Shown: positions 33,172 to 42,922 of the stretch, one piece after another
Numbering within the stretch: position 1 is the stretch's first letter
How the letters are laid out: every line of letters starts with the position of its first letter
DNA from: an uncultured Lachnospiraceae bacterium
GTDB lineage: Bacteria > Bacillota > Clostridia > Lachnospirales > Lachnospiraceae
Direction: 5' to 3'
Assembly (NCBI GenBank): GCA_947176505.1
Contig: CAMWQW010000002.1
Coordinates: 186,001-250,000 of the forward strand
DNA: 64,000 nucleotides
Position numbers and translations under genes: made by a program
Notes under the pieces: model-generated
What the model was told of the DNA's origin: nothing
Databases searched by the model: none
What the model saw: only the letters and a program-made list of their open reading frames with translations

Positions 33172-34458
33172 CTATTTCTCCTCCATGCCGCGTAGATAGT
33201 CGATAAACTGCTGGGCAGTCCTTCCCGACAGACCGCCATGGGACAGCTCCCACTTATTTGCTTCGGCAAGCAGCTTTTCCTCTTCCATCGTAACACCGTA
33301 TCTTGCCGCCAGCCCTTTTACAATCTCCTCGTACTGCTTCTTATCCGGTCCGCAGAAAAAGATTGTCACACCGAAACGGTACACGAGAGAAAGTTTCTCC
33401 TGCACGGTATCGCTGGCGTGCATGTCCTCCCGCCTGCCTTCTTTATCCTCATAGTTCTCTCTGATTAGATGACGCCTGTTGGAAGTCGCATAGATTAGCA
33501 CATTATTGGGCTTTTTCTCCAATCCGCCTTCAATGACTGCCTTCAGGTACTTATATTCCGTCTCAAACTCCTCAAAGCTCAAGTCATCCATATAGATGAC
33601 AAATTTATAATTCCTGTTCTTCACCTGTGCGATTACATCATTCAAATCCTGTAATTGATGTTTATATATTTCAATGATGCGAAGACCTTTGTCATAATAC
33701 TCGTTGGCAATGGCTTTGATACTCGTTGACTTGCCCGTACCCGCATCACCGAACAGAAGACAGTTATTTGCTTTTCTGCCCGCCACAAACGCATTTGTAT
33801 TGTCGGTAAGCTTCTTCTTCGGTATCTCATAGCCAATCAAATCATCCAACTGCACGTGTGAAATATTACGAATCGGATCGATTCTCGCACCTTGATCCGT
33901 ATGCACCACGCGAAATGCTTTATGTAAACCAAATTTACCTACTCCGTATTCTCTGTAAAACTCCGTCAATACGGCTTTCATCTCTAACGCATTCTCCGTC
34001 GCCGCAAACTGTTCAGCCAGATAGCATATTCTGTCCCTAATCTTGGTACTGTATCTCCTGCTGCTGTCCGCCGTGCTCTCATAATCAATGACCATACCGA
34101 ATTCCGGCGCCTTAAGCACCTCAGTCATCTCTGTAAAATCAAAGTCATAGAATTCTTTGAAGATTGCGATGTCATGCAATGCCAGCTGGTTTACGCTGCC
34201 TTCCACTTCTCCTCGGATCTCACATGCCACACTATAGCTGTTTTCATTATTTACAAGCAGATTTGTCAGATAACAATGCCACAGGTTTCCTGAAAAACCA
34301 TGTGTTGCCGCCATCTCCAACAGCCCGTGCATACATTCAAAAAATAATGGACGCATCCTGTTATCGCCCGAGCGGTAGCTGTCCATCAGCCATACCATAT
34401 CGTGTAGTATCTTCCCATTCTCAAAATTCTTATATATAATCAGCTCTTCTTCTCTCAT
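33172..34458 (-). CDS. DUF815-family AAA ATPase
   Basis: This 428-residue protein is a DUF815 member. An N-terminal helical region is followed by an AAA+ domain starting near residue 200, with Walker A FGDAGTGKSTS, Walker B FVIYMDDLSFEEF and a sensor YATSNRRHLIREN. The family binds ATP, and its cellular role is unproven. The stop is 1 bp from the ppx start, indicating coupling. It therefore may act with polyphosphate turnover, which is an inference. Confidence 0.88.
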   Translation of the reverse strand: MREEELIIYKNFENGKILHDMVWLMDSYRSGDNRMRPLFFECMHGLLEMAATHGFSGNLWHCYLTNLLVNNENSYSVACEIRGEVEGSVNQLALHDIAIFKEFYDFDFTEMTEVLKAPEFGMVIDYESTADSSRRYSTKIRDRICYLAEQFAATENALEMKAVLTEFYREYGVGKFGLHKAFRVVHTDQGARIDPIRNISHVQLDDLIGYEIPKKKLTDNTNAFVAGRKANNCLLFGDAGTGKSTSIKAIANEYYDKGLRIIEIYKHQLQDLNDVIAQVKNRNYKFVIYMDDLSFEEFETEYKYLKAVIEGGLEKKPNNVLIYATSNRRHLIRENYEDKEGRREDMHASDTVQEKLSLVYRFGVTIFFCGPDKKQYEEIVKGLAARYGVTMEEEKLLAEANKWELSHGGLSGRTAQQFIDYLRGMEEK

Positions 34459-34510
34459 GGTGTCATCCCCCTTTTAATATTCTGATATGATTGATAGTGC
34501 TGTCGAATCT

Positions 34511-35638
34511 TTAGTAATTTCCCAGAATTTTCATCATTCTTGCCTCTTCTCTCAGCCCCCGCAGCGCATTCTTCACCGCTCCGTCCGCCAGATTGCCTTC
34601 GAAGTCAATAAAAAACCGATACTCCCAGTTCCTTCCCTCTATGGGGCGGCTCTCGATTTTCGTCATATTCAGGTTATTGTAAATGATATGAGACAGCATA
34701 TGGTAAAGCGATCCGCTCTCATGCGATACCTCCAGACATAAGCTCACCTTCCCTGCATCCTTCAAAAATATCTTTTGGTTAGTAACAATGATAAATCTGG
34801 TGGAATTTGTCTCCGACTGGTTCACGCCTCGCTCTAAAATATCAAGCCCATATATCTTCGCCGCCTGTTCGCTGGCGATTGCCGCCTGACTAAAATCTTT
34901 ATCCTCACTGACTTTGCGTGCCGCAAATGCATTATTCTGCATACTGATCTGCTGCCAGTTATCATGTGTGTTCAAATATCTGGCGCTCTGCATAAGAGAC
35001 TGCGGGTGAGAATATACTTTCTTAATCTGCGCAATGTCCGTCCCCGGAAGCCCCATCAGACAGTGCTCTATCTTAATAATCTGCTCTCCCACAATATAAT
35101 TCTCATACTCCACCAGCAAATCATAGATTTCATTGACAATACCTGCCGTGGAATTCTCTATCGGCAGCACTGCATAATCTGCACTTCCCTCCTCAATAGC
35201 TCCCATAGCATCGCGGAATGTGTCTACATGAAAACTATTGACATCACTGCCAAAATACTTAATCATCGCCATCTGGGAATAAGCGCCCTCAGCGCCTTGA
35301 AAAACCACTCTCGCATTCTCTGTATCCAGCCTGTCCATGCCGATAAAAGGCAGTTTACCGCTCGCCCCCCGTTCTGTCAGTTTGTTGTACTGCAATTTGC
35401 GGCTCGCAGACATAATCTGTTCGAATAATTCCTGCACGCCGTGGGCATTAAACTCATCATGAGTCAACGCACGTACTTTCCGAAGCTTCTCTTCCTCTCT
35501 TGCCTTATCCAGCACTTTTTTCCCCGTCTCAATCTTGTAGTCTGCCACCTGCGAACAGATTTCCATCCGCTCCTCATAGAGTTTCACAATCTGCTCATCA
35601 ATCCCATCCAGCTTTCCACGCAATTCTAATAAGTCCAT
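34511..35638 (-). CDS. pheA: Bifunctional chorismate mutase / prephenate dehydratase
   Basis: This 375-residue P-protein has a chorismate mutase domain (1-90; LRGKLDGIDEQIVKLYEERM). The prephenate dehydratase (about 108-285) has FQGAEGAYSQMA, LPIENSTAGIVNEIYDLL and NSTRFIIV. The ACT domain (about 295-372) has SLCLEVSHESGSLYHML and ESRPIEGRNWEYRFF for phenylalanine feedback. It catalyses two steps to phenylpyruvate. It starts behind AAAGGAT. The promoter region is shared divergently with the DUF5050 gene. Confidence 0.96.
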   Translation of the reverse strand: MDLLELRGKLDGIDEQIVKLYEERMEICSQVADYKIETGKKVLDKAREEEKLRKVRALTHDEFNAHGVQELFEQIMSASRKLQYNKLTERGASGKLPFIGMDRLDTENARVVFQGAEGAYSQMAMIKYFGSDVNSFHVDTFRDAMGAIEEGSADYAVLPIENSTAGIVNEIYDLLVEYENYIVGEQIIKIEHCLMGLPGTDIAQIKKVYSHPQSLMQSARYLNTHDNWQQISMQNNAFAARKVSEDKDFSQAAIASEQAAKIYGLDILERGVNQSETNSTRFIIVTNQKIFLKDAGKVSLCLEVSHESGSLYHMLSHIIYNNLNMTKIESRPIEGRNWEYRFFIDFEGNLADGAVKNALRGLREEARMMKILGNY

Positions 35639-35688
35639 TCTATTTTATCCTTTCGCATATCGGTACTCTATTCTGCTATAATCTTAAC

Positions 35689-35728
35689 CCAAATCCCCCT
35701 TGATAGCAAGACAGTTTAAGGCTATAAT
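35689..35728. promoter_or_regulatory. Divergent promoters of pheA and the DUF5050 gene
   Basis: On the plus strand TTGATA (35700-35705), 17 bp and TATAAT (35723-35728) face the DUF5050 gene. On the minus strand TTGCTA, 17 bp and TAAGAT face pheA. The two -35 elements overlap, so the promoters may compete. Confidence 0.55.
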
Positions 35729-35764
35729 AAATCTATTAAGAAAAGACTCTAAACGGAGGAAATT

Positions 35765-36802
35765 ATGACATCCAAGCAAAAAAATATATTAATCATCTCA
35801 ATAACCGGACTTCTTATTGTCGCACTTTTTGTACTCGCTCTCGTCTCAAGTTATATCCCGCTAAATGACGAAAACACGGTAGGCAATACTCCGGGCAATC
35901 TGAATAACAACGGTTATTTCTGCGAATATGACGGGCGTGTCTATTTTGCGAATGCATATGATAATTATTCTCTTTACTCCATGAATCCCGATGAGACCGA
36001 CATTAAGAAAATCCACAGCGGTTCTTCTTCGCACATATGTGCCGGCGGCGATTATCTCTACTATGCCATGGCTAATGCAGGCGGTGGTTCCGATCTCGGT
36101 TCCGTCCGCGGTTCCTACGGCATCTACCGCAGCAAGTTAAACGGCAAAAACTCTACCGGTATGGATCGATGCCATATTGTCAGCATGCAGCTATGCGGCA
36201 ATTATTTATATTATCAGAAAATGGACGCTAAGAGCTCTATTTCGTTAGAAAAAATTAAGATTAACAAAAAAGACAAACAGACGATAAACCCGGATGCCAT
36301 CATCAACCCGAATTGCTATGTTAACGGCACAATCTACTACAACGGAACCGATCAGGATCATTACCTTTACGCACTCAACACCGCTAACGATACCGTTTCC
36401 GTCGTATGGCGGGGCAATATCTGGAATCCCATCTACCAGAACGGATATGTTTACTATATGGACGTAGAAAACAATTACAGACTCTGCCGTTATTCCATGA
36501 ACAATGATGTCGTGGAGGTATTGACGAACGACCGGATTGATATGTTTAACGTATACGGCGATTACATATACTATCAGGTCAGTTCCAAAAATGCGCCGGC
36601 GCTTAAGAGAATGTTTACGGACGGCAGCTCACAAGAACTTGTGCGTGAAGGCGTATACCAGAATATCAATATCACATCCCAGTATGTGTACTTTAACAGC
36701 TTTAAAGAGCCAACGCCCGTCTACAAAACAAGCACTTTCGGTCCCGTCAATGTCACAACCTTTGATGCCGGAATGCAGGCGGCGATGGAAGAACTTAACT
36801 AG
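35765..36802 (+). CDS. DUF5050-type membrane-anchored protein
   Basis: This 345-residue protein has one N-terminal membrane helix (about 8-30) and an extracellular region of short repeats such as YFCEYDGRVYFANAYDNYSLYSMN and YVNGTIYYNGTDQDHYLYALN. The repeats suggest a beta-propeller of the DUF5050 kind, with each blade showing a G-x-Y-Y/W pattern. The function is unknown, and surface sensing or binding is plausible. GGAGG precedes the ATG. A terminator lies just beyond its stop. Confidence 0.85.
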   Translation: MTSKQKNILIISITGLLIVALFVLALVSSYIPLNDENTVGNTPGNLNNNGYFCEYDGRVYFANAYDNYSLYSMNPDETDIKKIHSGSSSHICAGGDYLYYAMANAGGGSDLGSVRGSYGIYRSKLNGKNSTGMDRCHIVSMQLCGNYLYYQKMDAKSSISLEKIKINKKDKQTINPDAIINPNCYVNGTIYYNGTDQDHYLYALNTANDTVSVVWRGNIWNPIYQNGYVYYMDVENNYRLCRYSMNNDVVEVLTNDRIDMFNVYGDYIYYQVSSKNAPALKRMFTDGSSQELVREGVYQNINITSQYVYFNSFKEPTPVYKTSTFGPVNVTTFDAGMQAAMEELN

Positions 36803-36836
36803 CTGCATTCCGTTACAGGCTTACGAAATATTATTG

Positions 36837-38309
36837 TTACTCTGAGAGAATTGCGAAATGTTTTTGCAATTCTCTTTTATTGTACATACCGCCATAGAGG
36901 GCACACAACTTCTCCACTATGCATTCTTCTGCATGTTCATCCATGAGCGGCATCACCATGATACGATAATTGACATCCCACAGCAGGCTTCTTACGTCCG
37001 TCATACGACATCCCGCTTCCGTGTAGAAAGCGATGCGTCTTCTTCTGATATGCCTTGTCTCTTCTTCTATATCCGGCAGCTCATCATTCTCCACCTCAAC
37101 CAAAAGAGCATTCCAATCCGCACACGCCTCACGCAGAAGTAAAAGAGCACGGGAACCGTATCCCTCCCCTCTTCTGTCTTCACAGACAGCGAAATAATCT
37201 AATAATAACGTGCGTTTCTTATTGTCGGCAAGCAGAAAGGCATATGCACATAATACGTCCTGACTGTCATCCGCCCTCTCATCCAAGTCTTCCGCCTTAT
37301 CCTCATAAAAAGCATAAACATAGTAGCTGTCCTGCTTCCACATTTTCTCAATCACCGCAAACGGTTTGATTTCTTCAGGCGGAAAGTCCGTTTTCATATA
37401 TGTCTTATATATTTCGTGCGCTGTCTCCAGCGATACCTTTTTTGCATAGATTTTCGGCACACTTCGCTTCTCTTCGCTTCGGCTTTTTATGTCCTTACAT
37501 GCGATTGCCTCATACATCTGCACGACCGTTTGCCCGATAAGCGGATGGCGTTCATAGGGTGCAATCTGCGCAAGCGGTTCCAGTACAAACCGCCTGTTAT
37601 GCATGTCCACATGCGGAATCGTCAGATCATCCGTGCACATCACACAATTCTCATACAGCAAAATATCCAAATCCAGCGTTCGGGGCCCCCAATGCACCTT
37701 ACGCTCCCTGCCATGAGAATACTCAATCTCATGAAGCTTCTCCAATAACATTTCTGGCGTATATAATGTTTCCAGTGCAATTGCTCCATTTAGGAAATCA
37801 TCCTGCTCTACTCCGCCGTAAGGCTTTGTCACAATCCAGTCTGATACGCGAAGTACCCGGCATTTTGTATCGGCTCTTAAGGCTTGCACCGCCCCGTTAA
37901 GATACGCCTTTTTCTCTCCCATATTGGAACCGCAGGACAGATACACTCTATGCCATCCCCTTGTAATCTTAACCGATACCGATTCAAAGGGCAGAATAAT
38001 AGGCGCCTCCGGTTTGCGGACTTCCAGCGTAATCCGTCTGACTAGCGGGAACCTAAGCAGCACTGCCTCTGCTGTCTTCTCCGCCACCGTCTCAATCAAT
38101 TTATAAATATGCCCTGTTATATAATTATTCAGAAACGTACAGACCTCTCCATAATTGGTGGAGAGGTCTAATTCATCCAATGTTCCGGCATTTCTTGTAT
38201 CTGTTTCCATAATAGCATTGATATAGAAGTTCTGTCCTTTTTCATTCTCTTCCTGATATACGCCGTGATGAGCGTATACCTGAAGATTTTCTATAATAAT
38301 CTGATCCAT
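36837..38309 (-). CDS. folK: FolB-FolK-acetyltransferase triple fusion
   Basis: This is a 490-residue fusion. Residues 1-117 are dihydroneopterin aldolase (ENLQVYAHHGVYQEENEKGQ). Residues about 120-275 are HPPK (LSCGSNMGEK, EYSHGRERKVHWGPRTLDLDILLY, IPHVDMHNRRFVLEPLAQIAP). Residues about 290-480 resemble a GNAT acetyltransferase (DYFAVCEDRRGEGYGSRALLLL is the acetyl-CoA loop). FolB-FolK fusions are known. The added GNAT part is unusual and its role is unknown. It is the last gene of the folC-folE-folP cluster. Confidence 0.9.
   Translation of the reverse strand: MDQIIIENLQVYAHHGVYQEENEKGQNFYINAIMETDTRNAGTLDELDLSTNYGEVCTFLNNYITGHIYKLIETVAEKTAEAVLLRFPLVRRITLEVRKPEAPIILPFESVSVKITRGWHRVYLSCGSNMGEKKAYLNGAVQALRADTKCRVLRVSDWIVTKPYGGVEQDDFLNGAIALETLYTPEMLLEKLHEIEYSHGRERKVHWGPRTLDLDILLYENCVMCTDDLTIPHVDMHNRRFVLEPLAQIAPYERHPLIGQTVVQMYEAIACKDIKSRSEEKRSVPKIYAKKVSLETAHEIYKTYMKTDFPPEEIKPFAVIEKMWKQDSYYVYAFYEDKAEDLDERADDSQDVLCAYAFLLADNKKRTLLLDYFAVCEDRRGEGYGSRALLLLREACADWNALLVEVENDELPDIEEETRHIRRRRIAFYTEAGCRMTDVRSLLWDVNYRIMVMPLMDEHAEECIVEKLCALYGGMYNKRELQKHFAILSE
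36845..36879 (+). terminator. Terminator of the DUF5050 gene lying inside the fol fusion gene
   Basis: AGAGAATTGC and GCAATTCTCT arms with an 11-nt loop are followed by TTTTAT. The hairpin is made from the last codons of the convergent FolB-FolK fusion gene, so coding and termination constraints overlap. Confidence 0.7.
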
Positions 38310-38380
38310 AATATTGTCCTTACTTTATGTTTTCTCTTATATCTTCCGATACTAGATATCTATTACTTCCCGGTATCTCA

Positions 38381-39193
38381 CTACTTATATCCGTCCCGTA
38401 TTGCCTCCGCCATCCTGATAGCGCGCACATTCTCCTTCACGTCATGCACACGCACGAATGCGGCGCCTTTCAAAACCGCATATACGCTCGTCACAATCGT
38501 TCCTTCTACACGCTCCTCTACAGGAAGCTCCAACGCAATACCGATTACCGATTTTCTGCTGGCTCCCAACAGAACCGGATAACCAAGAGAATGAAGCATC
38601 TCCAGTCTGTCAATAATCTCCAGATTGTTTTCATAAGTTTTACCAAATCCAACACCCGGATCCAGAATAATCCTATCGTCACGGATTCCAGCCTTGTGAG
38701 CAAGCTCCAGCGTTGCTTCAAGATCCCACAGTACCTCTTCCACATAATTGCCGTAGACCGCTTCCGCACGGTTATGCATCAGACAGCAAGGAAGTGAACT
38801 TTCAGCTATCACTTCTGCTAGTCTGATATCTGCCTTCAACCCGGAAATATCATTAATCATGTCTACTCCTGCTTTAACTCCCGCTTTTGCTACGTTTGCT
38901 TTGTAAGAATCAAGAGATATAGGAATATCAAATCTTGATTTAATTTTCTCAATTATAGGGATGACACGGCTGATTTCCTCATCATCGGAAACCGGTGTAT
39001 ATCCCGGTCTGGTCGATTCTCCGCCGATATCCAGTATATCCATTCCTTCCCCAATCATTTCTTCTACACGGTACAGGGCTTTGTCCGCGTCCAGATAATT
39101 TCCCCCGTCCGAAAAAGAATCTGGCGTCACATTCAAAATTCCCATGACATAAGTATGTCCCTTTGTTGTAAAATCTCTGTTGCCTATTTTCAA
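38381..39193 (-). CDS. folP: Dihydropteroate synthase
   Basis: This 270-residue protein joins hydroxymethyl-dihydropterin pyrophosphate to p-aminobenzoate. Signatures are MGILNVTPDSFSDGGNY (18-34), DIGGESTRPGYTPV near 57, ILDPGVGFGKTYENN and the C-terminal RVHDVKENV. The start is a TTG at 39193 with AAGGAGGG eight bases upstream and no alternative. The sulfonamide-target loops are intact by eye. It lies between folE and the FolB-FolK fusion. Confidence 0.95.
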   Translation of the reverse strand: MKIGNRDFTTKGHTYVMGILNVTPDSFSDGGNYLDADKALYRVEEMIGEGMDILDIGGESTRPGYTPVSDDEEISRVIPIIEKIKSRFDIPISLDSYKANVAKAGVKAGVDMINDISGLKADIRLAEVIAESSLPCCLMHNRAEAVYGNYVEEVLWDLEATLELAHKAGIRDDRIILDPGVGFGKTYENNLEIIDRLEMLHSLGYPVLLGASRKSVIGIALELPVEERVEGTIVTSVYAVLKGAAFVRVHDVKENVRAIRMAEAIRDGYK

Positions 39194-39229
39194 ATGTAAA
39201 CCCTCCTTATCGATTCTTTCTAAAATCTT

Positions 39230-39787
39230 CTACCGCCTTATCATTTCGAAGAAATACTGCTGCATGCGCATGTCATTCTCAAAGCAGCCCCTCGCCGCCA
39301 TAGTCACCGTCTGACTACCGGGTTTCGCCACGCCTCTCATCGTCATACACATATGTTCCGCCTCTACCATCACCATCACGCCCTGCGGTTTCAGATGACC
39401 CATAATCGCCTCGGCAATCTGCGTCGTCATCTGCTCCTGTATCTGTAACCGTTTCGCAAATACTTCCACAGTCCGTGCCAGCTTACTCAAGCCCACCACT
39501 CGTCCGTCCGGCAGATAGGCAATATGCGCCTTACCGTAAAACGGCAGCATATGATGTTCACAGGTTGAGTAGAAAGTAATATCCTTTTCTATCACTATCT
39601 CATTACTATCCACCGCAAACGTCTTGGAAAGGTGCAAAGAAGCATCTTCATCCATCCCTTTATAAATCTCTTCATACATACGCGCAATTCTGTTAGGGGT
39701 ATCAATGAGTCCTTCTCTCGTCACATCTTCCCCGATTCCCTCTAACAGAAGTCTCACTGCTTCTTCAATTTTCTTCTGATCTACCAT
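39230..39787 (-). CDS. folE: GTP cyclohydrolase I
   Basis: This 185-residue enzyme of the first folate step makes dihydroneopterin triphosphate from GTP. Zinc ligands appear in [22 protein letters not shown] and [17 protein letters not shown]. The loop [23 protein letters not shown] is conserved. It overlaps the end of folC by 23 bp, which indicates coupled translation. Confidence 0.96.
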   Translation of the reverse strand: MVDQKKIEEAVRLLLEGIGEDVTREGLIDTPNRIARMYEEIYKGMDEDASLHLSKTFAVDSNEIVIEKDITFYSTCEHHMLPFYGKAHIAYLPDGRVVGLSKLARTVEVFAKRLQIQEQMTTQIAEAIMGHLKPQGVMVMVEAEHMCMTMRGVAKPGSQTVTMAARGCFENDMRMQQYFFEMIRR

Positions 39788-41096
39788 GAGAATCTCTCCT
39801 GATTGTATCTCTATGTTCCACCACGTCTATCAATCCGCCCAGATAAGAAAGGGACCCGAATGCAATAATCACGCAGTCGTTATCCTGTCCAGCCAGCAGA
39901 TACGCCATTTCTACTGCTTCCTGCACGCTGCCCGCCACCGTCACACTGTCGTGGTATTCCCGTACTGCCTGCGCAAGCTCATAGGCATGCATCGCCCGGT
40001 CTGCAATGGGAGGCGTTACCGTAATAATATGCTTTGCCAATTCAAATGTATTACGAATGACCTTATCATATTCCTTATCTTTCAACATTCCCATTATATA
40101 TATGATTGTTCTATTTGTAAAATGGAACCTTATATTCTCCGCTAATTTTATGGAAGCATCCTCATTGTGTGCTCCGTCGGCTATAAAAAGCGGCTGCTTG
40201 CCGATGATATCAAATCTTCCCTTCCACTTAGTCTGTAAAAACCCGCTGCGCAGTTTATCATCCGGTATGGAATATCCCTGCCTCTCAAGCGCTGCCAATG
40301 TCTCCAACGCCACTACGGCATTCTCTATCTGAAACTGCCCCGGCATCGTAATTTCCAGATTCTTGTATTTATCGTAAGAAAAAGACTGCTTCGTCAAACC
40401 ATATTTGATATTCTTGGCTCTTGATACATCCGCTGTAAAGAACTTCGCCTTCCGCAAAAGCGCCGACTGCCTGAGCACCTTCATAGCCTCCGGCTGCTGC
40501 TTGGCGCTGATTACGTAACACCTGTTTTTGATAATTCCCGCTTTGGCTGCCGCTATCTTCTCCAAGCTATCTCCCAGAACACTCATATGGTCCATACTAA
40601 TGGATGTAAAGACGGCTGCCAATGTGTTCGTAACAACATTAGTCGAGTCAAGCGCTCCGCCCATTCCGGTTTCCTGCACAACAATATCACACTGTTTATC
40701 CAAAAAGTACAGAAAAGACACTGCGGTCTCCACTTCAAAAACGGTCGGATGGGAAAGTCCTTCTGCCACCATGCCGTCAGCCGCTTGTCTGACAAGCTCC
40801 AGATATTTACACAAGCCGGACTGCGTAATCATTCTGCCGTCCACCTGAAACTGTTCTTTAAAATCTTTGACGGCAGGCGAGATGAATCTTCCTACCCTGT
40901 ATCCCGCAGCCTGCAATACGGTTGACACATAGGCAAGTACCGACCCCTTACCGTTTGTTCCGGCAATATGCACAAACTTAAGCTGCTCCTGAGGATTGCC
41001 AAGACGTGCACATAATTCCTGCATCGTCGTAAGCCCCATGACCACACCGTACTGCTGCAGCTCGTCTATATATTCCATTGCTTCTCTGTAATTCAT
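39765..41096 (-). CDS. folC: Folylpolyglutamate synthase / dihydrofolate synthase
   Basis: This 443-residue Mur-ligase-like protein has the P-loop [15 protein letters not shown] (42-56), the folate motif [28 protein letters not shown] and [19 protein letters not shown] lies before the ATG at 41096, so the first 11 codons of the longer frame are dropped. It adds glutamate to folates and possibly to dihydropteroate. It is the first gene of the folate cluster folC-folE-folP-folBK. Confidence 0.94.
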   Translation of the reverse strand: MNYREAMEYIDELQQYGVVMGLTTMQELCARLGNPQEQLKFVHIAGTNGKGSVLAYVSTVLQAAGYRVGRFISPAVKDFKEQFQVDGRMITQSGLCKYLELVRQAADGMVAEGLSHPTVFEVETAVSFLYFLDKQCDIVVQETGMGGALDSTNVVTNTLAAVFTSISMDHMSVLGDSLEKIAAAKAGIIKNRCYVISAKQQPEAMKVLRQSALLRKAKFFTADVSRAKNIKYGLTKQSFSYDKYKNLEITMPGQFQIENAVVALETLAALERQGYSIPDDKLRSGFLQTKWKGRFDIIGKQPLFIADGAHNEDASIKLAENIRFHFTNRTIIYIMGMLKDKEYDKVIRNTFELAKHIITVTPPIADRAMHAYELAQAVREYHDSVTVAGSVQEAVEMAYLLAGQDNDCVIIAFGSLSYLGGLIDVVEHRDTIRRDSHGRSEEN

Positions 41097-41205
41097 GTGC
41101 GCGTCTCCTTTCTCAAAATGTAATCCCACGAATGCAAATATAAAGCTATCAATTTTATAATGTATAATATGTTTAAATTCCCTGATATCCGGTTATCCTA
41201 CTGTT

Positions 41206-41613
41206 ATGAAAAAATTAATCCACAACTATATTCATTGCGGACTTTTGGGCTGGTTCTTAGAAATGATATTTACCGCGTTTCATGCATTCCGTAGAAGAGA
41301 CCTCCACCTTCCGTGCACTACCTCCATATGGATGTTCCCGATATACGGACTCGCCGCCCTGCTTGCTCCGCTGGCACGCCTTATGCGCCGCCGCAATTTC
41401 ATATTCCGCGGTCTGGTCTACACCGGTATCATTTTCACCGGCGAATTTATCACCGGAACATGGCTGAGCAGACGCGACCTGTGTCCATGGAATTACGAAC
41501 ATTCCAGATGGAACCTTGCCAAGGTAATCCGCTTAGACTATGCCCCCTGCTGGTTTATCTCCGGACTCCTATTCGAACGTCTTCTGCTAGAAAGTGAGAA
41601 TCCGGTAAAATAA
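41206..41613 (+). CDS. PF06541-type membrane protein
   Basis: This 135-residue membrane protein has about three to four hydrophobic segments. It carries the LLGWFLEMIFTA start and the motif SIWMFPIYGLAALLAP seen in the putative ABC-transporter type IV (CmpB-like) family, usually of unknown role. An EFITGTWLSRRDLCPWNYE stretch is also typical. No strong ribosome site is visible and no transporter partner lies nearby. It is divergent from folC. Confidence 0.75.
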   Translation: MKKLIHNYIHCGLLGWFLEMIFTAFHAFRRRDLHLPCTTSIWMFPIYGLAALLAPLARLMRRRNFIFRGLVYTGIIFTGEFITGTWLSRRDLCPWNYEHSRWNLAKVIRLDYAPCWFISGLLFERLLLESENPVK

Positions 41614-41666
41614 CGCACTACTCTTTCCTCCGCGCTCTAAAGAACTGTTCGCAGCACAGCATACGC

Positions 41667-42104
41667 TCAATCGTCAATCTCGTCGATATCAGCCGCATCA
41701 ATATTGAGCGTATTTAAGGTGCGGCGGCGTCTGCGCGCTTCCTCGGAAGCTTTCAGGATATAGTTCTTAATCTCTTTGGCATGCTTGATATGTGTCAGGT
41801 ATAATTGCGGATGCGTATTATCCCCCGTATAACATGCTACAGTTCCAAGCCCGAAAATCCGCTCTCCCAGACTGATCTGCAATTCCACATCCTGCACCTT
41901 ATATAAATAACAGTCGTTTTCTCTTGTATTTAACAACCCGTCATTGACCGTGATGACTTCGTCCGTCACCGTATATTTCGTAAAAGTAAACGGGAGCCCG
42001 AAGAACAGCCAACGTTTTCTCTCTACATACGCTTTACTTTCTTCCGGCTTACTCCCCGTCTGCCGGCTCTCCTCCTGCATCGCTTCTTTCTTCATCTCTT
42101 CCAT
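41667..42104 (-). CDS. Bacterial PH-domain protein
   Basis: This 145-residue protein has a charged N-terminal 30 residues. A bPH2-like beta fold (about 28-115) follows, with FTKYTVTDEVITVNDGLLNTRENDCYLYKVQDVELQ and FGLGTVACYTGD. The C-terminus is charged and helical, ending IDEIDD. It lacks a membrane helix, unlike many YdbS/YdbT relatives. The function is unknown. Confidence 0.78.
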   Translation of the reverse strand: MEEMKKEAMQEESRQTGSKPEESKAYVERKRWLFFGLPFTFTKYTVTDEVITVNDGLLNTRENDCYLYKVQDVELQISLGERIFGLGTVACYTGDNTHPQLYLTHIKHAKEIKNYILKASEEARRRRRTLNTLNIDAADIDEIDD

Positions 42105-42228
42105 AAATATGCCTCTCCTTCTATATACAAGCCTCTCTTTTTATGACTCTTACAATCTTTGCCGCATTCCGCACAAATTCCACTATCACTATAACATACC
42201 CCCACCTATTCCACAATATGAAAAACTG

Positions 42229-42257
42229 TTGAATCCCCTTCACCTTTATGGTATGAT
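42229..42257 (+). promoter_or_regulatory. Promoter of the nitroreductase gene
   Basis: TTGAAT (42229-42234), a 17-bp spacer and TATGAT (42252-42257), about 55 bp before the start codon. Confidence 0.65.
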
Positions 42258-42311
42258 ATACAAAATATAGATGTTATAAAATGTAATCTATACAATAAGG
42301 AGGGTTATAGC

Positions 42312-42854
42312 ATGACTGCAAAGGAATGTATCTGGGGTCGAAGAAGTATCCGTAAGTTTAAGGCTGATCCGGTTTCTCATGAACTGCTTTCTCAAATCGT
42401 GGAGACCGCTTCTTATGCTCCGAGCTGGAAACATACACAGATTACCCGCTACATCGCTATAGAGGGTGAGTTAAAAGACAAAATCGCGAGTGAAGGAACC
42501 TCTATTTATCCGGGTAACGGCACCATTATTTCTAATGCGCCCGTTTTAATTGCCGTAACCATCATAAAAAACCGTAGCGGATTCGAACGTGACGGTTCTT
42601 ACAGCACTCCCCGCGGTGACGGCTGGCAGATGTATGATGCCGGTATTGCATCCCAGACATTCTGTCTGGCTGCCTATGAGCAGGGTCTTGGCAGCGTTAT
42701 TCTCGGATTGTTTGATCAGGCTGCCGTTGAAGCTATGTTGCAGCTTCCTGAGGACAGAGAGTTAGTTGCTTTGATTCCCGTCGGTTATCCCGACGAATCA
42801 CCCGCTGCACCTAAGAGAAAATCTGTTGAAGATTTATTATCATATCAATCATAA
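42312..42854 (+). CDS. Nitroreductase-family flavoprotein
   Basis: This 180-residue NfsA/NfsB-like protein begins with [12 protein letters not shown] (FMN phosphate contact Arg-x-Ser) and has [15 protein letters not shown] (about 38-52). It also carries [24 protein letters not shown] and the VGYPDESP ending of the FMN fold. It probably reduces quinones or nitro compounds with NAD(P)H. AGGAGGG precedes the ATG. It has its own promoter and terminator. Confidence 0.88.
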   Translation: MTAKECIWGRRSIRKFKADPVSHELLSQIVETASYAPSWKHTQITRYIAIEGELKDKIASEGTSIYPGNGTIISNAPVLIAVTIIKNRSGFERDGSYSTPRGDGWQMYDAGIASQTFCLAAYEQGLGSVILGLFDQAAVEAMLQLPEDRELVALIPVGYPDESPAAPKRKSVEDLLSYQS

Positions 42855-42865
42855 TGTATTACCAA

Positions 42866-42895
42866 AATAGAAGAGAGATTCTCTTCTATTTTTTT
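42866..42895 (+). terminator. Terminator between nitroreductase and pyrB
   Basis: AATAGAAGAG-AGATT-CTCTTCTATT followed by TTTTT, only about 28 bp before the pyrB start. It could also regulate any transcription that reads into pyrB. Confidence 0.75.
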
Positions 42896-42922
42896 GGAGA
42901 GTATATGGGAGGAGGAATAACA

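Noticed and set aside
42866..42922. PyrR-type attenuator before pyrB
   Set aside because: Only one simple terminator hairpin lies here, and there is no room for a PyrR-binding loop or antiterminator.
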